NCBI GenBank assembly: GCA_029204225.1
Contig: CM055095.1
Location: 47,256,510 to 47,320,509, forward strand
Length of the DNA stretch: 64,000 nt
Direction: 5' to 3'
From: Diphasiastrum complanatum
Lineage: Eukaryota; Streptophyta; Lycopodiopsida; Lycopodiales; Lycopodiaceae
Each line of letters opens with the position of its first letter. The stretch's first letter is position 1. The notes under the pieces are model-generated. The model was given only the letters and a program-made list of their open reading frames with translations. It did no database searches and was not told where the DNA came from. A program made the position numbers and the translations under genes. This document shows, piece after piece, positions 46,840-58,800 of this stretch.

Positions 46840-49800
46840 CTATCCAAAACTACCATTGAGGCCATCCACGTCCCATAAGCCATTTTCTCGTTTCCTCTCC
46901 CTGTAGTTTTCACCCCAGATTCTTGCTTCTGCTACAGCCCTTTCATGTTCAAAAGAAGAGCCCATTGAATTATGTGCATCTTTGATAAACTTATCAGATG
47001 GGCCATAGCTGCCATGGAGATCATGCTGCTCAAAGGCATCCAAATCTCTGTTCTTGATAAAATCAGTCTCCATGGCCTCGTTATGGAGGTCATATCTTCC
47101 AACACCATTCGAGCATATCTCGGGTGAACCTTGACCATGTACAGAGGAAGATCTAGCACCCTTGTGGCGACTACGATCTTTTGGCCCTCGCTCACCTGGA
47201 GATGATGACATAGCACTATTTGCATATCGTTCACTGCTCACTTTTCTGTTCCTTTTCTCTCGAGTAGTAGTAGCTGAAGATCTGCTGTTTGCGAGTGAAT
47301 TTACAGTGGAATCATAAGTTTGTGAGGCAAGAAAATTCAAAGCTGTGACCACATCACCAATAACTGGACGAGTCGCAGCATCCTCTTGGAGACACATTGC
47401 TGCTACAGCAAGAGCCTGATACAATCCTCGCTTTGGAACTTGCCCTTTGAGAAGTGGATCTGCCATTTGTGGAAACCTTACCCGATCCTTAAATAATGGA
47501 CGAGCCTGCAAGCCACTCCAGAATACCAGCTCAGAGGCCACACGATAAGTAACACTGCAAGGAATTGCATTTTGCTTAGATTTAAGCAACCATAAAAGCA
47601 TATCTACATCCTAACAAACACAATGAAAATGGATATCTACATCTTTATCATCTAGATGGAAGAAATCAATTTATAGATGCCTGGTAAATAATAAACTTAT
47701 AAAGCTCAATGATCATCGGAGCAACAACCGTTCCGCTACTAATGGATGATTCACATTTGATAATCTTATGAAGTGACCGCTCCCCTGAAAAATATCGCTA
47801 CTTGAGAGAAAAATTGAAAAATCCTACGGCAAAGACTGGCCTGAAAGTTATTCCCTACTAAAATTTTTTCAAATAAAAAATATTAAGCCAGCATAAGAGA
47901 AAGGGTAAACTTCTAAACATCTGAAAATGTCCTTGCAAAATTATGCAAGTCCAAAAGTAAACTTGGAGGACTCAATATTAGGTCCACCGAGCTTATGGGG
48001 TGGTTGTACAGCCAACACTCAATTCACATTGATGATAACATTTACTGTTTATCTCCCCAATGTGTCCTTGGGTTTCTTTTAGCTAGTACAGCAAACACAA
48101 AACTATCCACAAAGTAACACAATTTGAGATAACCTGGTGGAGTTTTCTTGAGTCACCAAATCTGTACACAAGCTATCAAGCTCAAAGGAGGAAGCAATAC
48201 CAGCAACCTAACCCTCTTATTTGGTTGGACAAAAAATAGTTGATTTTAGGACTCACCCAAAAGAAATTCCAAAAAATGCAACCGTGTCCAAATTCTGAAA
48301 TATTATTGAGGATTTGCCCAAATCTTCAAAACTACATATAAAAGTAATCACATTACTTCAGTGGCCTCAGCCATTTCTTCCTCAACTACCAGTGCTCCAA
48401 AGACTACACAGTTGTACTCAGACTCTATAGGTGTCATTCAAAGTGTAGATTTCATGCTATATAAGCATCATGCATCAAGGCATTAGGCATGAGTAAACAG
48501 TTCATCACAATTTATTGTAGATGTAAGAATGAGAAAAGGTACCCAATAAGCTAGCTACTGCTAGTATTATAAATAATAAAAAATAAGCTAACAAGCTCCA
48601 CTAATTCAATTCAGATAATCTTTCATACATGACAGTGATGGACAAGTAATTTTAAGGCTTACAATGATATTCTAAGGCACGCTAAAACCTTCTTTTTCCC
48701 CAAATAGTTCAATAAAACATTGGGCTCATCTGGTCACTTTTGAGTCATTTGCAGGCACCAAAGATGCCAAAAGGGAACTAACCTTACTTGACCCATAGTC
48801 GACTTCGTTAAGCATCAATCACATATTATCCTCCCATTTAGGCAGTTTGCTATCAAAGAAAGAGAGCCAAGGACGGGTAGCAATCGGACATGGTTTAGCA
48901 ATATAGATCCCAACAATCCTTGGCTAGGAGCAATGGTATGTGTGTGTGTGGGCACTGGACATAATGTTGGCTTTTGCTAGGATAAAAAACTGCACATTCT
49001 GAAACCATCGTCATTAATTGTCTGTCTCTTGCTGATCGGATAGCCAGAGCATGGAACAACACTGCAGCAGTTAAACAAGTTACCTCTGGCATGACAGAAT
49101 CTTGTTGATGGTGTTCATGAACTCATTCGTAGGTCAGACTCGTAGTGATGCCCCGTCGATCCACCGAACAGAGAACTGAATAGAGTAGACAAAGCACAAT
49201 CACCAACTACTCCACCTGCCATCAGAAATCCTCACAAAATACACTGGAGGCAAAGTACCACGATCCCACTCGTGAAATTTAGAGCTAGCAGCCATCCCTC
49301 ATAGCTCTTGACAAAAAAGCAGCGAGTGCTCCAGCACCAACAATGGCTAGGCAGAGCAAGTGGGTGCAGGCTTCCTAAACTCTAGGCGGCCTTAGGCAAA
49401 CATGGCTAGGGCACGATCTCTCCATATCAAAAAAGTTACAATGGACATGATCGTGTTGGTGATGGCAAAGACCTGGTCAAGACAACCTATGTTGTGGCCA
49501 TGCATGAGATCAGGTTGAGGCAATGTGCCACACACCTAGACAATAGTAAAGAATCTCTCCTCACAATTCACCCCATCAATTTGTAGTTACGAGTGTTGTT
49601 TGTGACCACCTGCACAACATTGGCCATGCCAACATCCATGGTAGAGCACAAATCACAGTCACCAAAAAATTTGCATCACGAGACTTTGAATCGAGATTCA
49701 AATCAAGGAATTTTTTCCAAAACAATTCTAAAATTCTACAATAAGTTATAAGGGAATTGGAAAATCAGATCATGTTAAAAACTTAAATGCGAGATGGGCT

Positions 49801-52800
49801 GAATGTTCCGATTGCCAATAAATCACTGGTAAGTTGCAACTTATAATTAAACAAATTTTCAACAATCCTATTCACTATGCACAAATTTTCAGCAATCCCA
49901 CAGACACTTGAACACGAGATTTTCCAAAAAATTATCGAATTTTAATTTGAATGATGAATCGATTGTAAGAGTTTCAAATTGGCATTCTTTGTGACCATGG
50001 TGCAACACTGCAAATATAATTATTAATGTGAACTCTTTAGTCCAAGCCCTGACTCCATCTGAAGTGTCCACAACTTAAAAGAATGCGTGCCTCAGGGCAT
50101 TAATGATGGACCTTCCAGTGGACATCTATCCATCCATCGGCCATGATCGAGAGAACACGTATCACCGCCAAGCTCCCATCAACACCCAGAGCTCGTCAAT
50201 GACTCCATTAACTGCTGCCCTAAGGTTAGTTGTGTGCAACAACTTTGCCAATGGGGGCCATTGGCTGGTGTCACAAGCAGCCACCTGAGCCTTAGAATCT
50301 CTAAAGAAAGTGGTGTCAGAAAAAAGAAGGTTTCAGGCCTTAGAACACAGTACAGACTACCACCTTGGCTGCCTCCTATATCTGCCTCAACGCCGTCGCT
50401 TGCGCTGGTGTCTGTGGCCTAAAACAAGATGGCCTCACTTGCTCTCTTTGTTACAATCAGAATCGTTTTCATATTCTTTGACCATTTTCTTGAATCGACA
50501 ATTAACAAAGTTTTTATTATGTTTGATATAGTGAAGCTAGTAAAACCACTGCAACACTTTCTCTGTGTTATCAAATGTATGCATAAACTGTTAAACGATT
50601 TGTCGTGTGTAAGTGTACTTTACAAGTAGCTCGCCAGCTCATCTAGCTCCAAAATCATGTTTTTGCTTGTAAAGAGCTATGACTAGATGCAAATATATGA
50701 CCAGTAAAGGTGTTTTTTTGGCATTTTGTGACTGAACAAACTTTATGCATGTTCTTGCAATTTGCCAAAGCGACAGTGCATATGCGAGAAGGTGCACCTC
50801 TCAAAAAGATCCAACGTACACAATCCAACTTCTGCATCTAGAAAATAGAAAGTTGCTAGCAGACTAACCACACAACTATTAGCTCCATCCTAGACCTACC
50901 CCCAACTCTGAGATTCCTAATCCAACTCCAAGTTTGACTTTATGTTTACTACACCTAAATTCCATACCATAGACACTTATCCATTGAGAATGACTTCATA
51001 TAACAAACCAACTCTTGGCCTGCACCATAGTCCAAAATCTTCTTGGAAGTGCTCCTCCAAAATGAATTCTCTCTCAAGGCCCGGCATACCTATATAGCCT
51101 TGAGTGGTGACTGGTCGACATTAAGGGAACTTACAATTACAGGTAGCCCAACAAAGGTCTTGTCCTTGCTACCATGGGAACAAATATATCTATTTGTGAA
51201 ATTAGAATATATCCAATTTCACAAATTTACATAGAGAAGTTAGTGAGGTCGTAAGGCAAAGCTTAGAAACAATATACGATCAACTCAAAAAGTCGAAGGA
51301 TCTAAGTCAAAACAATAATATAAAATTCAAAAACAAAAAATCTTAGCCAAACAGCATTGCTTATGTCTCATCAATACCCAAGCATAAGTTGCTAACTGGG
51401 TTTCAAAAGAATCCGGATTCTCTTGGGTAGACCCAATGTTGACTAAGAAGCAAAAGACAACCAGTAAGAAGAAAGAAAAAAAAAATGATGATAATAATTC
51501 AAATAAGATGAAATTCAAAATTTATAATTTATAAATTTATAAATCTAACTAAAAATACAATAAATACGAACAAGGATCATAACATGTATACGAGTTACCG
51601 AAACAAAGACAAATTACTAGAAACAAAGTGGGCTCCTTAGCTCCCGACTTTTCTGAGACTCTGTTATTAATCATCTTAAACATACCATAAGCAGAAATAC
51701 CAAAGATAAAACCTCTAAAACAGTTCGAACTTTTCTCACAATTTTCTTAAACGAGTAAGAGAAGTGAACACTCCATATTTAACAAAATCTGAAATATTTG
51801 AGAAATATGAGGCATGCGAATTATTTTCAAGTTACTGTATTCTGACTGCAGCCTTTTATCAAAAATATCAACCAATAAACCTGGCCTAGCCTGGCTTATA
51901 GACAGGTCTAAAAAATTGCACTTATCATCACTAGTTGTAAAATTAAGTTCACATGAGTTTTCAGGATAGATTCCTCCACCAAAAACGTTAGGGTCTTTAT
52001 ATAGAAAACTACCAAAATTAGGGAGATCATGAACAAATAAGTGATCAATATATCTTCTAACATGAGTTAATTTATGCAATAAGATGGGACAAGTACCACA
52101 AGAAACTAATCTTTGTATATATTCAAATTCATAAGAGAAAAGATAAAAGTTAGCTAGATGAACAGCACAATTAGTACCCATGGGAATACCTATCGTATGT
52201 TGAAAAAGTGAATCACCTAGAGAAATATGCAAGTTATCCAAGAGAAAGTGCAGCCAAGAACAAACATCTTCAACATCAACTACTTTAGTAAATCTTTTCT
52301 TCTCTGAATCGACATCTTGATTTTCGTTCTTAAGCCAACAAAAGTTCAAAATGCAAAGCACTCTTTTGAACTTTTAAAGCTTTGCATCGAGTGTCCTTTA
52401 GTTTATTGCTAAAAACATCTTGAATTAGCTAACGGCACTAAATTTCGTCCTCCTCTTTCAGTAGATGCTTGCTTGTTAAAATCTATAACTACGAGTATTA
52501 ATAAGTTCATCTACCATATTGAAGAATCTTTTGGAGTCCATGTTTTGTTATTAGAATGGAAAGCTAAAGTATCAAATTATGTAACTTTGAGTTTGAAAAA
52601 AGTCTTTGTCCCATCTTCTGATATTCATACTTCATTTTCTAATGAGGAGGAAATTCTTCTTTGTACGTTTCATAGACATTTTGTCATTTCGTATGCGGAT
52701 AAATGCTAAAACAATTTTGTATTTGTTTGCAAGAAATTCTATTTGGAATCGTTATTGAATGAAGTCCATTCTCTAGTGGGAACATATAATGTTACAACCC

Positions 52801-55800
52801 CTACTTACTGCAAACCTCTAGGTGCTAGTTAACCACAAGAGACCGAACGATTCACGTTCCACCCCGCCGTAGGACCGAACGATTCACGTTCCACCCATCG
52901 TGCCCTGGCCTGTGACCATATCAAGCTAGATCCGACCTCCCTCCTAGTCGGCGTCCCATACCACCGCCTAGGCTCTTAGCCATCTCCTGCCTCACGCTAG
53001 CAAACATCTTGGCCGTGCACACACTCTCCATCCACCTTCTCCTAGGTAGATAGAATGGATGGCAAATGAGCCCTCCTACCCTTGTATACCTCCAAGGAGA
53101 GAGACTCCAAGCCATGCGCACTCCTGGATCATGACACGTGGCAACCATGCAGGTTCACGAGTCACCGGTCAAGTCTACAGGCCGTCTGGGTTTGGGACCC
53201 AAGGGAGTTGGGTCCCTAACATTCCCTCTTCCTTCAAAAATTCCTTATCTAAGGAAGAAAAACAGGGAACCTCAATTTAAGGTCATGTTCCTTTTCCCAA
53301 GTATCATCGTCCTCAGAATTTCTGTTACACACTCACTTACTGCAAACCTCCAGGTGCCGGTTAACCACAAGAGACCGAACGATTCACGTTCCACCCCGAC
53401 TTAGGACCTAATCCGGGTCCACCCTCCGTGCCCTGGCTTGTGACCGTATCAAGCTGGATCCGACCTCCATCCCAGACGGCGTCCCATACCACCGCCCAGG
53501 CTCTCAGCCATCTCCTACCTCATGCTAGCAATACATCCTGGCCGTGCACACGCTCTCCATCCACCTCCTCCTAGGTAGACAGAATGGATGGCAAATGAGT
53601 CCTCCTCCCCTTGTATACCTCCAACGAGAGAGAGACTCCAAGCCATGTGCACTCCTGGATCATGACACGTAGCAACCATGCAGGTTCACGAGTCACCGGT
53701 CAAGTCTACGGGCCCAATCATCGTCTGGTCTCAAGTCTGGGTTTGGGACCCAAGGAAGTTGGGTCCCTAACATTCCCTCTTCCTTAAAAAATTCCTCAAG
53801 GTGTTAAGGTACATCCAGTTTTTCACATTAGTCGTTTAAAGGAACGACTTGGTGGAAAGGATGACTTACTGCCTCAAGAGGACTTAGTTCGGCTGGAGGA
53901 CCTATCATCCTTTGTACCTACTGAACCACAGTCCATTGTTGATGTACGTCAACGTGGACTCAGAAACCGGCAGGTAACTGAGTACTTGGTTCGTTGGAAA
54001 GGAAGTTCCGAGGACGATGACACTTGGGAGAAGGAACTTGACCTTCAACTGAGCTTCCGATGGAGTTTCTTTACTATACGGAATGGCCCTGCATAACGAG
54101 GTGATAACTTAGGACATTTTCCAGTCCTTAGTACCTTAGAATCTTTTGGGATTCTAAGATATACCCAAGCTCCCTCCTCATAGACCCTAGGTTGTCGCTT
54201 TTGATTGGCGTAAAACTGGGCTTTGTCCTGAGCCGTTTTTACGTTTTCGCGAGCAACAAGCAACATTTCTTGCATATCATGCAGGACATCTACTGCTGCT
54301 TTAACCCTAAGGCCTTTGAGGCCCACTGAAATGGAAGCCCTAGGCTGGAAACCATACATCAGAGAAAATGGACTAAAACCCGTCACTGAGTACTTTGCGC
54401 TATTATACGCAAACTCAATCATTGGAAGGTACCTTTCCCAATCAGACTGTCTTCTAGAAACATATGCTCGAAGCATGTCTTCCATAGACTGGTTTGTCCT
54501 CTCTGTCTGACCATCCGATTCAGGATGATTTGATGAACCCAAACTTGTCTCTAATTTCTCAAAGACCGCTTGCAAGAATTTGCCAGTGAACTTCGGATCT
54601 CGATCACTAACAATGTCATTCGGCAAACCAAACAACCTGAACAACTTTTCCACGAAAAGCTGCGCAAATTCTGAAGCTTTGACAGTTTGCTTGGTTGGTA
54701 TGAACTGCACCATTTTAGTTAACCTGTCAACTATCACACCTCCTTATGTAGTCTCTATAAGCAAACATTCTAGAGACAACATTATCACTAGGGGCCAAAA
54801 AATTAGGAGTATTAAAAGTAGGATGAGGAGGTGTGATCACACCTTGTGGAATGTAGCAATCTAGAGGAGGGGGTAGATGTTGTGATATAGGTTTCCAAAC
54901 TTTCAGACCATCGGAAACGTAAGGTGTAATGCTTTTAGTTTTAGAGTGGATTCTCCACAACATGGAAGTTTTTTTGGCAAAGTTTCTACTTTTTCGTAAC
55001 TTGGACTTACCCTCAAAATTATAACCTCTAGGAAAAAAGGACTGAAGAGTTCTCATCCAAAAAAGTTCACTAAGACAGACAACCTTGAAAAACTCTTTAG
55101 AATCAGAAAAGTTTCCAGCAATTTACTCAATGGGAAAACCCGAAAGGACTCAGAACCACATTTGGCTATAGCAGTATACAGGTTTTAACTCTTCTTTAGG
55201 AAACTTGGAGCTATGTACTATTCTAGCTTCTTGAACATGTTCTTGAAAACGTACAAAAGCAGACCGAAAAGTTTGGTCAACATATACCATACTCCTATTT
55301 CATATGTTATAAATGACATAGAATACTTGGGTGGTATGGATTGGGCTAAGAGGCATAGAGGTATGCACATGTTTTTCTCTAAGACGTCTAAGGCGATTCA
55401 AAATTCTGATATGGTTATTCGTATAATGAGTACTAACAAGCAAAGACTTAAAAATAGACCATTTAATAGGACCTTTTCCAAAATTATGAAGTTTATTCAA
55501 ATTACATCCAGACAAAAAGTTAAACCTTTCTCTATGATTTCTAACATTTCTACTAGTAAACAAAGGGGTAAAGGGATGGAAGAGCAAACCTCTGAAGTGG
55601 TGATAGTAGAAGAGCCATAGATTATATTTTGAGTAGTCAGAAAATTGAGAACAGGCTCTCCTGAAGCCTATTAGTCCAAGGTCAAAATTACTGTTCACCA
55701 CACCCCTCGTTTATTTAACCGGGCTGTTGTAAAGCGGTGAGGCACCTAAATAGGTCCGCCTGTTACACTCGAAAGACACAATAGATGCGCCCGCGACTCT

Positions 55801-58800
55801 TGAAGTAACACTACTTGACTCCCTCTCACACCGAAAATCTTTCACGAACCTAACCAAAAAGCCCTTAATCCTAAAAGGACCCAAAGAAAGGAAACTTCAT
55901 GTGAGTATGGTTCAGACTCTAACATGGTGAGAGACAGTTAACTGGACCATGAGAGAGTCGATCACACGAAATTTTTTCGGAAAAGGTTTTATAGAATTTG
56001 CATAAGTGACTCTGCGTGGTAAATTACAAGGACGACCAAAGAGCCAAATGTACAAAAATTTTTACAAGAGGCACGAATTAACATAAAACTTACTTTATAA
56101 CTTTGATACCATCAAGAAAAAGAACCTAAACCTGAACATTAAGGAATATTGAAGTATTTATCTGATGAAGCACAACCGAGAAAAACTTGACTACAACGAT
56201 ACATGAAGGAATTTTTCTTTGATTTTATTTTTGTTTTTACCACTAAAGGAGTGTCCAATATTGAAAGTTGAAAAAAAAGGAAGTAGAGCATCAATTAACC
56301 TAAAGTAAAAACAATTTTATAAATTGGACTTTAAATATGAAAAGTAGATACTTAGAAGAGAATCAGAAAAATGATGAAGGTACAACACAGCTTCTTCATA
56401 AGCAATGAATCACAAACTTCAAAAACTTTTTGAGACTAGAGCTAGGTAGAGGAAAGGAGAATAACTGGATGAACTAGAAGCAAGTGATTAACCCCAAGAA
56501 CCTTACCAACATGACATCGAGTAAGAGATGTTAGAATCCGATTAGCTGTAGGGGCATGCGCACTATGCAAAATAAGAACATACAGCTAGCCACTACTTGG
56601 ACGAAAATTCATTAAAAATTTGCATCTCCGTTACAGTGACAAAAAAATATCTATTTGTGAAATTAGAATATATTCAATTTCACAAATTTATATAGAGAGG
56701 TCAGTGATGTCATAAGGTAAAGCTTAGAAACAATATACGAGCAACTCAAAAAGTCAAAGGATCTAAGTCAAAACAATAATATAAAATCCAATAAACAAAA
56801 AATCTCAGCCAAACAGCATTGCTTATGTCTCATCAATACCCAAGCATAAGTTGCTAACTGGGTTTCGAAAGAATCCGGATTCTCTTAGGTAGACCCAGTG
56901 TTGACTAACAAGCAAAAGACAACCAGTAAGAAGAAAGAAAAAATAATAATAATGCATAGAACCCACGGTTCCCAGAACCGTGGGTCCTGGGAACCGTGGA
57001 AGGAATCGTACCACGGTTCCTTGAACCGTGATACGGTTCCTCTATTTAATTAAGTAATTAATTAATTAGTTAATTACCAGATTCACAGATTTCACAGATG
57101 ATTTCATAGATTTCACAGATGATACAATCATCTGAAATCATCACTGATTTGACAGATTTCACATGATGTACAGATGATTTCACAGATGATTTCACAGATG
57201 ACACAGATGATTGACAGATTTCACAGATGATTTCACAGATTTTTTTGGCTCTTTTTTTGCATATTTTTGGGTTATTTTTGGGGGGAAACTAAAAAATTAA
57301 TTAGTTAATTAATTAATTAATCAGTACGGTTCACCACGGTTCTGGGCAAAAAATTTAAGAACCGCACGGTTCTCAGAACCGTGGTGAACCGATAAAGGTT
57401 CATTAATTCTATGTAATAATGATAATAATTCAAATGAAATGAAATTCAAAATTTATAGTTTATAAATTTATGAATTTAATTAAAAATAAAATAAAATAAA
57501 TAAAAAAAAGGATCATAATATGTATACGAGTTATCGAAACAAAGACATAATACCAGAAACGCAAAACAAGGGCCAGCTGCCACTCTGATAATATCCAATA
57601 GAAACGTTAACACACACCCACATTAGCTTTCACACATTTACACAGACCAATATATTGAGTTTCTAGAACTTCTCCAGGAGTGAAGGGCAGGCTCAGTATG
57701 ATAAAAATAAGGCTATCATGGAAGAAAACCAACTAACATTCCATCATTCCATCAGTCTCCAGCTTTATGGAGTCCACCTGGTACCCACACAGCCTTACGA
57801 CTATAAACTCCAGCATGGACCAAATACTACGAGATCCCTACTCACTTTATCATCATCCAGGAGTAGGAGCAAGTCACATGCCCAGAATTCACTTAGACAA
57901 CCCTTCAGGCATTTGTGCAGAGACCAATGAACCAAGTTTGTCGCTTCTAAAATAGAAACTAAAACCTAGTTTCTAATACATGCATTGAAAACCTAGTGCC
58001 TTTGTTTTCTCCCTCCATCCTTGACAGAAGGCTTGTAAACATTCAGAACTCTTATAAAATTTCCTAATATAACAAAGTTGAATGTTGTCCCACTCCTTTA
58101 AGTGCAAAGTCACATGCCCAAACATTTATGCATGTAGGCTTTCATGCATTTCTGCAAAAGGTGCTTGAACCAAATTATTATCACTTCCAAGAAACCTACT
58201 TGCATTAGAGCCTAGTAAATTTGTTTTCTCTCTAAATCCTCCACACAAGGCTAATAAACATTCAAACTCTCCTGTAAGAATTACTTTTGTAGCAAAGATT
58301 AAGTTATGAAATTCTCTGCCACTCCTTTAAGTGCAAATGCCAACATTCATCCATATAATATTTCATGTGTTTGATCAATGAACCGAGTTTTTATCTCTTC
58401 CTAACCTATTATCAATTACATGCATTTAGAAGCTAGTGCCTTTGTTTTCTCTCCACATCCTCCACATAAAGCTATTGAACACTCAGGCTCTTTTGTAAAA
58501 ATTGTTTTTATAACGAGTATTAGATGCTCTCCCACTCTTCAAAGTCACATGTCCACGCATTCATCCATATATGTTTGTGCACTCAATGAACCTTGCAAGT
58601 TCTTATAAATTTCTGGATAGGACCTACAAACCTAGTTTCTATTACTGGCATTTAAGAACTAGTCCTGTTTTCTTTGTCCATCCTCCACACAAGGCCAGTA
58701 AGCACTCAAACTATCTTGTAAAAATTGCTCTTATAACAAAGATTGGATGCTATCTAATCTTTTAAGTTCCCCATATCCCTTATTTTGGCCCTCCCTCTCC

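Larger units (their letters stand above)
51186..57575 (-). mobile_element. Rearranged Penelope-like retroelement (PLE)
   Basis: Bounded by direct repeats of about 450 bp (51186-51635 and 56645-57575, the latter enlarged by a 460-bp MITE). Between them are a PLE-type RT core (minus strand), an inverted RT N-terminal part (plus strand), chromovirus fragments, and a GIY-YIG-type endonuclease (minus strand). Direct repeats around PLEs are known as pseudo-LTRs. In the element's own direction (minus strand) the endonuclease comes before the RT, whereas canonical PLEs have it after the RT. All coding parts have stops or lost catalytic residues, so the element is dead. Confidence 0.75.

Noticed and set aside
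49889-50590. Several open frames of 60-73 codons in kinase intron 4
   Set aside because: No motif, overlapping on both strands, and no splice context.
55213-55620. 135-codon plus-strand open frame
   Set aside because: It is the antisense of the GIY-YIG-bearing minus-strand region, which has the better motif support.
56155-56195. Hammerhead ribozyme-like core (CTGATGA followed by GAGAAA)
   Set aside because: PLEs can carry hammerheads, but the sequence between the two core boxes cannot form a proper stem II, and no matching stems I and III are visible.
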